The notes under the pieces: generated by a model
Databases searched by the model: none
What the model saw: the letters and a program-made list of their open reading frames with translations, nothing else
What the model was told of the DNA's origin: nothing
Part shown: one piece after another, positions 19,553-28,724 of the stretch
Numbering within the stretch: position 1 is the first letter of the stretch
Layout: each line of letters opens with the position of its first letter
Position numbers and translations under genes: made by a program
NCBI GenBank assembly: GCA_000719025.1
Contig: JODP01000019.1
Coordinates: 1 to 64,000 of the forward strand
Direction of reading: 5' to 3'
Source: Kineosporia aurantiaca JCM 3230
GTDB taxonomy: Bacteria > Actinomycetota > Actinomycetes > Actinomycetales > Kineosporiaceae
Length of the DNA: 64,000 nt

Positions 19553-20756
19553 CCGCCGTGCGCTCGCGTAGCAGCTCGCAGGCCCGGGCGGGGGCCGGGA
19601 AGGCCTCGTCGCTGCGCACCCGCTCGGTCAGGGTCGCCTCGAGGTACTTGCGGCCCAGGCTGAGACCGCCCAGCGCCACCGACTCCGAGCCGAGGGCCGA
19701 GGCGGCGATCTCGGGCACCGAGGGGCAGAGCTCGCCCAGCGTCCGGGCGAACCGGGGGAGGAAGACGTCGGCCGAGGGTGACGAGCCCCCGCCGATGACC
19801 AGGAGTTCCGGGTCGATCGCGAGCACCAGCGCCGCCGCGCCGGTGGCCAGCGCGTCGGCGAACTCGTCGGCGTCCTTCATCGCCGTCTCGTCACCTGCGC
19901 GAGCCCGCGCGAAGACGTCCTCACGCCTGGGCCGGGCCCCCTCTTCGCTGCCGCGGCTCCACTGTGACTCCAGGTCGGCCCAGCGCAGCTGGGGCAGTTC
20001 ACCGACGATGCCGGCCGCGCCGTGCACCCCGCGATGGACCCGGCCGTTGACGATCAGCGCGCCGCTGGTGCGCACCCCGCAGAGCACGTAGACCACGTCC
20101 TGCACCCCCTGGGCCATCCCGTAGGCCAGTTCGGCCTCGGCGCCCAGGGCCACGTCGCCCTCCACGATGACCGCCGTGTCGAACCGCTCCTCGAACCAGC
20201 TCTGCAGGTCCAGCCCGATCCAGCCGGGCATGCCGGCGCCCCCGTAGTGCCGGACCACCCCGCGATGGATCGAGCCGGGTGAGCCGACGCTGAGGATCCA
20301 GACGTCCGCGCGGACCCGTCCGCTGTCCGAGAGCAGCTGCTCGATCAGGGTTTCGGCCTGGGCCAGCCGCTTGGCCGCGGTGGCCGTCTCCCGCACCTTG
20401 GCCGAGGCCCGGGCCAGCACCGGGCCGTTCAGCCCGGCCAGCACCGCGTGCAGATGGTGCGCCCCGATGTCGATGGAGACCTGCACCCCCAGCCCCTGGG
20501 CCGGCGCGAAGACCGCGGCCGGGCGGCCGAGCCGGCCGCTGGGCGCATCGTGGGTCTGCACCCAGCCCAGGTCCAGCAGATCCGCCAGAACGCTGTCCAC
20601 CGCGGTCCGGGACAGTCCGCTGGACTTCACCAGTTGCGCGCTGGTACTGGGACTTTCGGCGATCCGGGTGAGCAGCCCGAGTGTGTTCATCCGGCGCAGC
20701 AGCGATCGGCTGCCGGTCGCGGCGCCGACGTTGTGGATCAACCCTTCTGTTGACAC
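19500..20756 (-). CDS. ROK-family transcriptional regulator
   Basis: A 418-residue ROK repressor: N-terminal winged helix (STSAQLVKSSGLSRTAVDSVLADL) and a sugar-kinase-like effector domain (VSIDIGAHHLHAVL, SVGSPGSI, GEL). The ROK zinc motif CxCGxxGC is not present in the usual place after GVHGAAGIVGE, so metal binding may be lost. GTG start with GAGAGGGG about 8 bp upstream. It is divergent from the sugar ABC transporter genes with 77 bp between start codons, and is the likely repressor of that alpha-galactoside locus, with the imported sugar as inducer. Confidence 0.9.
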   Translation of the reverse strand: MSTEGLIHNVGAATGSRSLLRRMNTLGLLTRIAESPSTSAQLVKSSGLSRTAVDSVLADLLDLGWVQTHDAPSGRLGRPAAVFAPAQGLGVQVSIDIGAHHLHAVLAGLNGPVLARASAKVRETATAAKRLAQAETLIEQLLSDSGRVRADVWILSVGSPGSIHRGVVRHYGGAGMPGWIGLDLQSWFEERFDTAVIVEGDVALGAEAELAYGMAQGVQDVVYVLCGVRTSGALIVNGRVHRGVHGAAGIVGELPQLRWADLESQWSRGSEEGARPRREDVFARARAGDETAMKDADEFADALATGAAALVLAIDPELLVIGGGSSPSADVFLPRFARTLGELCPSVPEIAASALGSESVALGGLSLGRKYLEATLTERVRSDEAFPAPARACELLRERTAVKPPEPAPTPPRAARGR

Positions 20757-20780
20757 CCCAACGGCCCCCTCTCTATGTTT

Positions 20781-20800
20781 ACTTCGCCAAGTTGAATAAC
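20781..20800. promoter_or_regulatory. Candidate ROK operator
   Basis: The only AT-rich stretch in the ROK/ABC divergent gap. It contains the dyad ACTTcgccAAGT (20781-20792) followed by TTGAATAAC. ROK repressors bind AT-rich dyads between divergent genes. Position supports the call; the dyad is short. Confidence 0.35.
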
Positions 20801-20833
20801 TATATGGCTCCGACCCTCACGATCGAAGGTCTC

Positions 20834-21769
20834 ATGACGACGACGTCGAACCAAGCCGCACCCCCGGTGCGGAGCGTCCCGGGGGTGCCCGCCCGGCGCC
20901 GGAAACGGGACGACCGGCTGGTCGGGTGGCTGTTCATCAGCCCGGTGCTGGTCGGCTTCGCGGTCTTCTACCTGCTGCCGACGGTGCTCGGCCTGTACTG
21001 GTCGCTGACGGATTACAGCCTGATTGGAACCCCGGAATGGGTGGGGCTGAAGAACTATGGCGACGTGCTGCACGACAGCGAGTTCTGGAACTCGATGCGG
21101 GTCACGCTCTACTACGTGGTCTCGAACGTGGTGGTCCAGACCGGTCTGGCCCTGCTGCTGGCGACCCTGATGCACCGCCTGACCCGCTCGGTGGTGCTGC
21201 GGACCACCCTCCTGCTGCCCTGGCTGGTGCCCAACGTCACGGTCGGGCTGGTCTGGTTGTGGCTGCTGGACACCAACCTGGGCTTCGTCAACCGGGTGAT
21301 GGACTCGATGGGCCTGCCGGTGCTGGGCTTCTTCACCAACCCGCACCTGGCCCTGCCCACCATCTCGGTGGTCAACGTCTGGGCCTACACCGGCTACACC
21401 GCGCTGCTGTTCTACGCCGGCATGCTGCAGATCCCGGGAGAGATCTACGAGAGCGCCTCGCTGGACGGCGCCGGGGAGTGGCGGCTGTTCCGCCGGATCA
21501 CCCTGCCCCTGCTGCGCCCGATCCTGGCTCTGGTGCTGGTGGTTTCGCTGATCGGCTCGTTCCAGATCTTCGACACGGTGGCGATCACCACCAAGGGCGG
21601 CCCGGTGAACGCCACCCGGGTCATCTACTTCTACATCTACCAACAGGCCTTCAACTTCTTCAACATGGGCTACGCCGCCACGATGGCGATCCTCCTCGTC
21701 CTCGTCCTCAGCGTTCTGACCGCTGTGCAGTTGCGGCTGTTGCGCGCCTCGCAGTCGGAACTGAACTAA
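20834..21769 (+). CDS. Sugar ABC transporter permease (MalF/UgpA type)
   Basis: A 311-residue permease with six predicted membrane helices, starting WLFISPVLVGFAVFYLLP. The EAA loop that contacts the ATPase is YESASLDGAGEWRLFRRITLPLLRP-like (shown in part: SLDGAGEWRLFRRITLP). GAAGG about 5 bp upstream favours the ATG at 20834 over an earlier in-frame ATG at 20804 that has no ribosome binding site. First gene of the transporter operon. The cluster has no ATPase gene; actinobacterial carbohydrate importers of this class commonly share one such as MsiK. Confidence 0.9.
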   Translation: MTTTSNQAAPPVRSVPGVPARRRKRDDRLVGWLFISPVLVGFAVFYLLPTVLGLYWSLTDYSLIGTPEWVGLKNYGDVLHDSEFWNSMRVTLYYVVSNVVVQTGLALLLATLMHRLTRSVVLRTTLLLPWLVPNVTVGLVWLWLLDTNLGFVNRVMDSMGLPVLGFFTNPHLALPTISVVNVWAYTGYTALLFYAGMLQIPGEIYESASLDGAGEWRLFRRITLPLLRPILALVLVVSLIGSFQIFDTVAITTKGGPVNATRVIYFYIYQQAFNFFNMGYAATMAILLVLVLSVLTAVQLRLLRASQSELN

Positions 21770-21781
21770 GGATTCCCCCTC

Positions 21782-22663
21782 ATGACCGCAACCCGTTCTC
21801 CCGGGCGCATCTTCGGCTGGGCCGTGCTGATCGTCGCGCTCGTCCTCACCCTGTTCCCGTTCTTCTGGATGATCCGGTCGGCGCTGACGCCCGCCCACGA
21901 CCTGGTCCACGACTCGGGCTCGCTGTTCCCGTCGCATCCGACCCTGATCAACTTCCGGCGAGTGCTCGGCCTGACCTCGGCCGAGGAGAACCAGGCCGCG
22001 GGCGGCTCCGGAGCGACCATCAACTTCCTTCTCTACCTGTGGAACTCGGTCATCTACTGCTGCCTGATCGGGTTCTTCCAGACGCTGTTCTGCTCGATGG
22101 CCGGCTACGCCTTCGCCCGGCTGCGGTTCCCGGGCCGGGACCTGGTGTTCGCGATCCTGATCGGCGCCCTGATGGTGCCCGGGATCTTCACCCTGCTGCC
22201 GAACTTCGTCCTGGTCCGCGATCTCGGCCTGCTCAACACCATGGCCGGGATGGTGGCCCCGGCCCTGCTGATGACCCCGTTCGCGATCTTCTTCCTGCGC
22301 CAGTTCTTCCTCAGCATCCCGGTCGACGTGGAGGAGGCGGCGATGATCGACGGCGCCGGCAAGGCCCGGATCTTCTTCCGGGTGGCCCTGCCGATGAGCC
22401 GCGGCCCGCTGCTCACCATCGGCCTGATCACCGTGGTCTGGGCCTGGAAGGACTACCTGTGGCCGCTGCTGATCGGCCGCGACGAGTCCGTCCGCACCGC
22501 CACCGTCGCCCTCGGTGTGTACCTGCAGCAGTCGCCCAACACCCAGCCGGACTGGACCGGGCTGATGGCCGCCTCGACCCTCTCGATCATCCCGGTCGCG
22601 CTGGTGCTGCTGTTCCTCGGCCGGCGCATCGTCGAATCCCTCAACTTCACCGGCATCAAGTAG
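21782..22663 (+). CDS. Sugar ABC transporter permease (MalG/UgpE type)
   Basis: A 293-residue permease with six membrane helices. The EAA motif reads VEEAAMIDGAGKARIFFRV followed by ALP, and the N-terminus FPFFWMIRSALTP is typical of the MalG group. It begins 12 bp after the first permease gene. The two would form the heterodimeric channel for the lipoprotein encoded next. Confidence 0.9.
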   Translation: MTATRSPGRIFGWAVLIVALVLTLFPFFWMIRSALTPAHDLVHDSGSLFPSHPTLINFRRVLGLTSAEENQAAGGSGATINFLLYLWNSVIYCCLIGFFQTLFCSMAGYAFARLRFPGRDLVFAILIGALMVPGIFTLLPNFVLVRDLGLLNTMAGMVAPALLMTPFAIFFLRQFFLSIPVDVEEAAMIDGAGKARIFFRVALPMSRGPLLTIGLITVVWAWKDYLWPLLIGRDESVRTATVALGVYLQQSPNTQPDWTGLMAASTLSIIPVALVLLFLGRRIVESLNFTGIK

Positions 22664-22702
22664 TCCTCCCACCCGAGAACTCCCGCCCAGGAAAGAAAAC
22701 CG

Positions 22703-24040
22703 ATGAGAAGATTCCGCAGCATCGTCGCCGCGGCCTCGGCCGCCACCCTCGCCGCCACGCTGGCCGCCTGCTCCTCGGCCGGTGCCTCCGGTGGCCCGGT
22801 CACCCTGCAGTACTGGCTCTGGGACGACACCCAGCAACCGGCCTACCAGCAGTGCGCGGACGATTTCCACCAGCAGAACCCGGACATCGACGTCAAGATC
22901 ACCCAGTACGCCTGGAGCAACTACTGGACCAACCTGACCACCCAGCTCGCCGCCGGCAGCGCCCCGGACGTCTGGGTGGACCAGTCCTCCTACTACCCGC
23001 AGTTCGTCCAGGACAAGCAGATCGTCGACCTCCAGCCCTACCTGGACAAGGACACCAGCATCGACCTCGGTGCCTACACCGAGGGCCTGGCCGACGTCTG
23101 GAAGGTCGGGGACGCCCGCTACGGGCTGCCCAAGGACTGGGACACGATGGGGCTGGTCTACCGGAAGGACGACCTGAAGAAGGCCGGCCTGACCGAGAAG
23201 GACATGCAGGACCTGACCTGGAACCCCACCGACGGCGGCACTTTCGGCAAGGTCATCGCCCGGCTCACCACCGACAAGAGCGGTCGCAACGGCCTGGACC
23301 CGGCGTTCGACAAGAGTCAGGTCAAGACCTACGGGTTCCTGCCCGAGTGGGCCGACGGCTCGCAGGGCCAGAACGGCTGGGGCAACCTGGCCGCCTCGCT
23401 GGGCTGGACCTACGCCGACCAGAACCCGTTCGGCACGAAGTTCAACTACGACGACCCCAAGCTGGTCTCGACGATCAGCTGGCTGGCCGGCCTCTCCGGC
23501 CAGGGGTACGCGCCCAAGTTCGACGCCCAGTCCACCCTGGCCCGTTCCGAGGTGCTGACCAACGGCGGCGGCGCCCTCACCACCCTGGGCTCGTTCAACA
23601 TGTCCGAGTACAAGGGCAGGACCGACGAGTTCGGCTTCGCCCCGCTGCCGGCCGGCCCGGAAGGCCGCAAGACCACCCTCAACGGCCTGTCCGACGCGAT
23701 CTACAACGGGTCCAAGCACAAGGACGAGGCCTGGAAGTGGGTCTCCTACCTCGCCTCACCCGCCTGCCAGGACACGGTGGCCGAGACCGGGGTGGTCTTT
23801 CCGGCGCTGAAGGAGGCGACTGACAAGGCCGTCGCGGCCCGCACCAAGCAGGGCCTGAACGCCTCGATCTTCCAGGACGAGCTGAAGACCGAGGGTGGCA
23901 CGTTCAGCATCCCGATCAGCTACCACGGCACCGAGATCAGCCAGATCGTGCAGGACGCGATCCAGTCGATCGCTCTCGGCGGGAACCCGCAGTCGGCTCT
24001 CTCGCAGGCCAATAGCAAAGTCAACGCCCTCTTCAAGTGA
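22703..24040 (+). CDS. Sugar ABC transporter substrate-binding lipoprotein
   Basis: A 445-residue extracellular solute-binding protein (family 1). The signal peptide ends in the lipobox LAAC with the lipidated Cys at residue 23. The mature part starts VTLQYWLWDDTQQPAYQ and includes LPKDWDTMGLVYRKDDLKK, a family hallmark. AGGAAAG precedes the ATG. Given the GH36 enzyme encoded next, the ligand is probably an alpha-galactoside such as melibiose or raffinose; this is inference from context. Confidence 0.9.
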   Translation: MRRFRSIVAAASAATLAATLAACSSAGASGGPVTLQYWLWDDTQQPAYQQCADDFHQQNPDIDVKITQYAWSNYWTNLTTQLAAGSAPDVWVDQSSYYPQFVQDKQIVDLQPYLDKDTSIDLGAYTEGLADVWKVGDARYGLPKDWDTMGLVYRKDDLKKAGLTEKDMQDLTWNPTDGGTFGKVIARLTTDKSGRNGLDPAFDKSQVKTYGFLPEWADGSQGQNGWGNLAASLGWTYADQNPFGTKFNYDDPKLVSTISWLAGLSGQGYAPKFDAQSTLARSEVLTNGGGALTTLGSFNMSEYKGRTDEFGFAPLPAGPEGRKTTLNGLSDAIYNGSKHKDEAWKWVSYLASPACQDTVAETGVVFPALKEATDKAVAARTKQGLNASIFQDELKTEGGTFSIPISYHGTEISQIVQDAIQSIALGGNPQSALSQANSKVNALFK

Positions 24041-24095
24041 CCTTCGGCCGGGGAGCCCGCTGCGGCCGGCTCCCCGGCCCGACCAGGAGTCCGCC

Positions 24096-25601
24096 GTGCC
24101 CTACATGATCACCTTCGGCCCCCTCACCATCGCCGCCAACGCAGCCGGTGAACCACGGCCGGTCGAGGACGGTTTCGTCCTGCCGGCCGGTCCGGTCGCC
24201 CTCCTGCACCCGTTCGGGGACACGGACTTCTACCGGCACGGCTGGAACTCCTGGAGCCCGAGCGGCTGGGCCCGCCTGTCCGGGGCCACCATCGGCATCA
24301 AGCACAACGCCGACCGGCTCCTGACCGCGGACGACGCGGACAACGAAACCCCGCACGCGCACAGCGGGAGCGGTGTCGGGGCGCTGGTCGGGCCGGACGG
24401 CGATGTGCTTCTGCTGGGTGCCCTCGGGCTGGGAACGCCACGGGTGGGCGCAGACCGCAACACGCTCTGGGGCAGCACCGAGACGCCCGATGCCGAGTGG
24501 TTCCTGGCCTACGGGCCGGAGGACGCCGTCTTCGCTGCCTACCGCCGTCACCTGAGCGACCGGCTCGGCGAGCGGAAGAACCGGGCCGGCCGGGTGTGGA
24601 GCAGTTGGTACTCCTACTACGAGGGCATCGACGAGGCGATCATCGCGCAGACCTGTGAGGACCTGCGCGGCTATCCCTTTGACGTGCTCCAGCTGGACGA
24701 CGGCTGGGAGACTGCGGTCGGGGACTGGACCGCGGGCCCGGACTTCCCCTCCGGAATGCCCGCGACGGCCGCGCGGATCCGGGCCGCCGGGTTCCGCGCC
24801 GGCCTCTGGCTCGCCCCCCTGATCGCCCTGCCCGGATCCGAGATCGCCCGCACCCGGCCCGATCTGCTCGTCCAGGACGAGCACGGCACCCCGCTGGTCA
24901 CCGGCTACAACTGGGGCAGCGGCTATTACGGCCTGGACACCACCCAGCCGGAGGTGCGCGATCACCTGCGGGAGGTCTTCGAACGGGTGACCGGCTGGGG
25001 CTTCGAGTACCTCAAGCTCGATTTCATGTACGCCGGGGCCGTGACCGGGGTGCGCTCGCAGGACCTGCCCCGGGAACAGGTCTATCGGGAAGCCGTACAG
25101 CACATCCGGCAGGTCGTGGGGCAGGACGTCTACCTGCTCGGCTCGGGCGTGCCGATGATCCCCTCGGTCGGCGTGTTCGACGGCGTCCGGGTCGGCCCGG
25201 ACGTAGGCCCCTATTGGGACTGCCAGGAGCGCAGCGAGGATCCCTCGGGGGTCGGGGCGCAGAACGCCATCAATGCCAGCATCAATCGGTCCTGGATGCG
25301 GGGGCTCTACGAACTGGACCCCGACGCGCTCTATTTCCGCAGTGAACGCAATCTGCTCGATCCGGCCCAGCGGCAGTTGCTGCTCGATCTGGGCACGGTG
25401 CTGGGATTCCGTTCCACCTCCGACCCGATCGCCTGGCTGCGCCCCGAAGAACGCGACGCCCTGCGTCACTACTTCTCCGAGCCGGCCAAGGTCGAGCAGA
25501 CCGGCCGCTATCAGTTCACGGTCGACGGCCGTCCGGTCGACTTCGGGCCGGCCATCGGCTCGTCCCCCTCGCCGTACCCCGTCTCCACGCTGACCTCATA
25601 A
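24096..25601 (+). CDS. GH36-type alpha-galactosidase
   Basis: A 501-residue enzyme with no signal peptide, so it would act on imported oligosaccharide. The TIM-barrel carries LQLDDGW (D201-W204), the nucleophile Asp309 in LKLDFMYAG, and the probable acid Asp369 in RVGPDVGPYWD, the pattern of GH36/clan D alpha-galactosidases. The N-terminal domain contains HGWNSWSPSGW. AGGAG at 24085-24089 fixes the GTG start at 24096. The protein is shorter than GH36 enzymes of about 700 residues because the N-terminal sandwich domain is reduced. It is the fourth gene of the ABC operon. Confidence 0.85.
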   Translation: MPYMITFGPLTIAANAAGEPRPVEDGFVLPAGPVALLHPFGDTDFYRHGWNSWSPSGWARLSGATIGIKHNADRLLTADDADNETPHAHSGSGVGALVGPDGDVLLLGALGLGTPRVGADRNTLWGSTETPDAEWFLAYGPEDAVFAAYRRHLSDRLGERKNRAGRVWSSWYSYYEGIDEAIIAQTCEDLRGYPFDVLQLDDGWETAVGDWTAGPDFPSGMPATAARIRAAGFRAGLWLAPLIALPGSEIARTRPDLLVQDEHGTPLVTGYNWGSGYYGLDTTQPEVRDHLREVFERVTGWGFEYLKLDFMYAGAVTGVRSQDLPREQVYREAVQHIRQVVGQDVYLLGSGVPMIPSVGVFDGVRVGPDVGPYWDCQERSEDPSGVGAQNAINASINRSWMRGLYELDPDALYFRSERNLLDPAQRQLLLDLGTVLGFRSTSDPIAWLRPEERDALRHYFSEPAKVEQTGRYQFTVDGRPVDFGPAIGSSPSPYPVSTLTS

Positions 25602-25630
25602 CGATGACCAACGAGAGGAAGGGCACTTCG

Positions 25631-27034
25631 ATGAAGAAGAAGATCCTCGCAGCCGCCGCAACCGCGGCGGCAGCACTCGCACTCGTCACCGGATGGATAA
25701 CTCCCGCATCGGCCGCGAGCAGCACCTGGCGAACGCTGCAGGCCGGTGCGGAACCGGAATCGAACCCGCTGAAGGGCTTCATCCCGTTCACCGATGGCTA
25801 CCAGTCGTCCTACAGCCGGTTCCCGCACACCATGGAGTGGTCGTACTTCCCGGTCAACGCGGTGATGACGGGGTCGAACACGTTCAACTGGACGACCGTG
25901 GACAACGCGGTGAACCAGGCCGCCGGGCGGGGACACCAGACCGCCATGCGGTTCTACCTCGACTACCCGGCGAAAGCCAGCGGCATTCCCAAGTTCCTGA
26001 TCGACGGCGGCCTGAAGACCCACTCCTACACGGATTACGGGAACACCGCCAGCGTCATTCCGGACTACAACGACACCAACCTGCTCGCCGCCATGGACCG
26101 GTTCATCGCGGCCCTGGGAGCCCGCTACGACGGCAAGGCCCAGATCGGGTTCGTCCAGGTGGGCCTGATCGGTTTCTGGGGCGAGTGGCACACCTATCCG
26201 TACGACGGCACCACCCAGCCGCAGAACTACATGCCCACCGCGGCCAATCAGCAGCGGGTGCTCAACGACTTCGTCGCCGCCTTCAGGTCCACCCAGCTCG
26301 AGGTGCGCAACCCCGACCCGGTGAACGCGAGCCTGCCGATCGGCTATCACGACGACTCGTTCGCCCTGGAGACCAAACCGATCGCGGCCGGCTGGCACTT
26401 CATGAACAAGGTCAACGACAACGGGGTGCAGAACAAGTGGCAGACCCGGTCGGTCGGCGGTGAGCTCCGGCCCGAACTGCAGTCCTGCATCTTCTCCTCC
26501 GGCGGCTGCCCGGTGATCGAGCAGGACGGGGACAACGACTTCCCGGGGAGCGTCCAGCAGACCCACGTGAGCTGGCTGATGAACCAGTACGCGTTCCAGA
26601 CCGGGTACTCCACCGCCGACCGGGTCACCGCCCTGGCCGGGGCGAAGTCGATGGGGTACTCGTTCCGGGCCACCCGCGCCTACCTGCCCACGTCCGCCGC
26701 TACCGGTAGCTCGATCACCGTCGGGGCCACGGTGCAGAACATCGGCATCGCGCCCTTCTACTACCCGTGGCCGGCCCACGTGGCCCTGCTGGACAGCAGT
26801 GGCACCCTCAGGTCGAACACCACGGTCGGCTGGAAGGTCAGCGACGTGGCCAGCGGCGCGAGCAAGGACTTCACCGGCACGCTCAGCCTGAGCGGGGTCG
26901 CCCAGGGGTCCTACCGGGTGCTGCTGCAGGTCCCCAACGCGATGGGCAACGGGGCTCCCCTCCGCTTCGCCAATGCGGATCAGGACACCGCCAAGAGCGG
27001 CTGGCTGACCCTGGGGTCGCTCACGGTCAGCTGA
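25631..27034 (+). CDS. Secreted DUF4832-family protein
   Basis: A 467-residue exported protein. A Sec signal peptide (MKKKILAAAATAAAALAL, cleavage near ASA-AS) is followed by a barrel-like domain with GFIPF, DYPAKASGIPKFL and GLIGFWGEWHTYP, the pattern of DUF4832 proteins. The C-terminus (about residues 360-467) is a beta-sandwich, probably carbohydrate-binding (ITVGATVQNIGIAPFYYPW). GAGAGGAAGGG upstream favours this ATG over an ATG nine codons earlier. The gene lies 29 bp after the galactosidase. The family has glycosidase-like features but no established activity. In this operon it may release or bind the transported galactoside. Confidence 0.75.
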   Translation: MKKKILAAAATAAAALALVTGWITPASAASSTWRTLQAGAEPESNPLKGFIPFTDGYQSSYSRFPHTMEWSYFPVNAVMTGSNTFNWTTVDNAVNQAAGRGHQTAMRFYLDYPAKASGIPKFLIDGGLKTHSYTDYGNTASVIPDYNDTNLLAAMDRFIAALGARYDGKAQIGFVQVGLIGFWGEWHTYPYDGTTQPQNYMPTAANQQRVLNDFVAAFRSTQLEVRNPDPVNASLPIGYHDDSFALETKPIAAGWHFMNKVNDNGVQNKWQTRSVGGELRPELQSCIFSSGGCPVIEQDGDNDFPGSVQQTHVSWLMNQYAFQTGYSTADRVTALAGAKSMGYSFRATRAYLPTSAATGSSITVGATVQNIGIAPFYYPWPAHVALLDSSGTLRSNTTVGWKVSDVASGASKDFTGTLSLSGVAQGSYRVLLQVPNAMGNGAPLRFANADQDTAKSGWLTLGSLTVS

Positions 27035-27040
27035 GCCGGG

Positions 27041-27070
27041 CCGGCCGGGCCGCCTCGGCGACCCGGCCGG
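27041..27070 (+). terminator. GC hairpin after the galactoside operon
   Basis: CCGGCCGGG (27041-27049) pairs with CCCGGCCGG (27062-27070), 7 bp past the stop of the DUF4832 gene. No U-tract. Confidence 0.45.
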
Positions 27071-27146
27071 TCGCCTGGTCGCCTGGCCGACGGGCGGCCG
27101 GTCTGCTACACACTCGTCGGGACACCGCCACGGACGAGGGCAGGCT

Positions 27147-27536
27147 ATGGATCAGGCATGGGCATGTGAAGAGGACTTCTGGCAGGCGGGGATCGAGGGG
27201 CGGACCGTGGAGCATTACGCCCGGGTCCTGGCGGCGGACGCCTTCGTCGTGGTCCCCGACCACCTGCTGGACCGGGACGACCTGGTCCATCAGTGGCACG
27301 AGCGGGTGGCCTGGGCCGAGTACACGCTGAGCGAGCGGCGCGATGTCCTGATCAACGGGGAGACCGCGGTTCTGTCCTACCGCGTCCGGGCCCGCCAGAC
27401 CGACGGCCATGTCTACCAGGCCCGGGTCTCCAGCGTGTACACCTGGGTGGCGGGCTGGACGCTGGCCTTTCGGCAGCACACTCCGGACACCGGAAGTGAC
27501 CCACGCCTGGCCCCGCTGGAATCCCGTGCGTCGTGA
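27147..27536 (+). CDS. NTF2-like (SnoaL/DUF4440-type) protein
   Basis: A 129-residue cone-fold protein: an N-terminal helix (ACEEDFWQAGIEGRTVEHYARVL), then strands with AFVVVPDHLLDRDDLVHQW and a C-terminal strand WTLAFRQHTP. DUF4440/SnoaL-type proteins are small ligand-binding or enzyme domains; no catalytic residue can be assigned. The stop overlaps an in-frame GTG of the next gene, hinting at co-transcription with the hydrolase. Confidence 0.75.
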   Translation: MDQAWACEEDFWQAGIEGRTVEHYARVLAADAFVVVPDHLLDRDDLVHQWHERVAWAEYTLSERRDVLINGETAVLSYRVRARQTDGHVYQARVSSVYTWVAGWTLAFRQHTPDTGSDPRLAPLESRAS

Positions 27537-27625
27537 GCCGAGGGGGCCGGCCGGGCCAAGAGCAAGGCGGAGACCACCTCCAGCAGTCCGGTGAACGAGA
27601 CCAGCACGCGCCGTACGGTGGGGCG

Positions 27626-28345
27626 ATGACGTCGGGGCGGACAGTCGAATATGTGACGACCGGAGATAGGGCTGGGCCCGGCGTCCTGCTGGTGCACGGC
27701 ATCGGTACCTCCGGCCGCACCTTTGCCTCTCTGGCCGAGCACCTGGCCCCCACCCACCGGGTGGTGATCCCGGACCTGCCCGGATTCGGAGCCAGTGGAC
27801 GTCCCCGGCCGGCTCTGGGCATCGAAGCGCAGGCCGCGGCAATGGCGGAATTGGTCGACGAAACGGGACTGGAGCGGCCGATCCTGGTCGGCCACTCGAT
27901 GGGCGCCCAGGTAGTGACCGAGCTGGCCGTGCGCCACCCGGACCGGGCGGGGGCCGTGATTCTGATCGGCCCGGTCGGCGATCCGGGAGCGGCGACCGCG
28001 CTGCGACTGGGGCTGCGCCTGGCCCGTGATGTCGCGCGCGAGCCGATCCGGCTGAACGCCCTGGTGCTCCAGGACTACCTGCGCGGGGGTCCGCGGTCGT
28101 TTCTGCAGACCCTGCGGCCGATGCTGGACTATCCCCTCGAGAAGCGGCTGGCGGAGGTCGAGGTTCCCGTGATCCTGGTCCGCGGGGACCACGACCCGAT
28201 TGCACCTCGAAAATTCCTGCGGCGGCTCGCGAACCGGGTTAAGGAGGCCGAAATAGTTGAGATACCGTCAGTGCGGCACCTGGCCATGGCGGTCAGGCCG
28301 GAGCCGGTCGCCGGGATCTGCCGCCGCCTCTCGTCACCGGCCTAG
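27626..28345 (+). CDS. Alpha/beta hydrolase
   Basis: A 239-residue alpha/beta-hydrolase: oxyanion segment LLVHGIGTSG, PDLPGFGASGRP, nucleophile Ser in GHSMGAQ, acid Asp in VRGDHDPIAP and His in SVRHLAMAV. It could be an esterase, lactonase or C-C hydrolase. The ATG at 27626 is chosen because the fold starts there. A GTG at 27533 overlapping the previous stop would add 31 residues of low-complexity sequence. Confidence 0.85.
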   Translation: MTSGRTVEYVTTGDRAGPGVLLVHGIGTSGRTFASLAEHLAPTHRVVIPDLPGFGASGRPRPALGIEAQAAAMAELVDETGLERPILVGHSMGAQVVTELAVRHPDRAGAVILIGPVGDPGAATALRLGLRLARDVAREPIRLNALVLQDYLRGGPRSFLQTLRPMLDYPLEKRLAEVEVPVILVRGDHDPIAPRKFLRRLANRVKEAEIVEIPSVRHLAMAVRPEPVAGICRRLSSPA

Positions 28346-28361
28346 ACCCGTTGGCCGGTGG

Positions 28362-28724
28362 CTAGGGACGGGGATTGCTCCGCCTCCACGGACGGCTGTC
28401 GCGCCGTTGGCCCAGGGCGGCGGCGCACCGCGGGCACACCGTGGACACCGCGTCGGCCTGGGAGCCGGTTGACGGCTGAGCATCGTCCCAGGTCACGTGC
28501 GGAAACCGGGTCAGCCGGGACTTGCTGAGGGCCAGACCGCAGAGTGTCTGGTTCATCCCCTGCTGCCAGCCGTGCACTTCGCCGGCCGGACGCCGGACCC
28601 CCTCCGGGTCCAGCCAGGTTCCGGACGCCGCCACCGCAGCGGTTCGCTTCACAATGATCTCCCGGACGGAAGCCTGGTGGGGTCTACGGGCTGAAACCTG
28701 GATGATGTCGGTAAGTTTAGCCAT
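28362..28724 (-). CDS. Conserved hypothetical protein with CxxC motif
   Basis: A 120-residue protein. Its middle reads LDPEGVRRPAGEVHGWQQG, then NQTLCGLALSKSRLTRFPHV and VCPRCAAALG, a pattern I recognise from uncharacterised actinobacterial proteins with a likely zinc knuckle (one Cys in TLCG, CPRC, and a His). No enzyme motif. It overlaps the end of the upstream EamA gene by 8 bp on the same strand, so the two may be coupled. Confidence 0.65.
   Translation of the reverse strand: MAKLTDIIQVSARRPHQASVREIIVKRTAAVAASGTWLDPEGVRRPAGEVHGWQQGMNQTLCGLALSKSRLTRFPHVTWDDAQPSTGSQADAVSTVCPRCAAALGQRRDSRPWRRSNPRP

Noticed and set aside
20738..23823. Reading frames of nearly 1000 codons on both strands across the ABC transporter genes
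   Set aside because: They are antisense or out-of-frame shadows produced by high third-position GC; their translations are Arg/Gly/Pro/Asp-rich with no domain, while the transporter frames have clear motifs.
27533..27625. Earlier GTG start for the alpha/beta hydrolase
   Set aside because: It overlaps the previous stop neatly, but the added residues are low-complexity and lie outside the fold.
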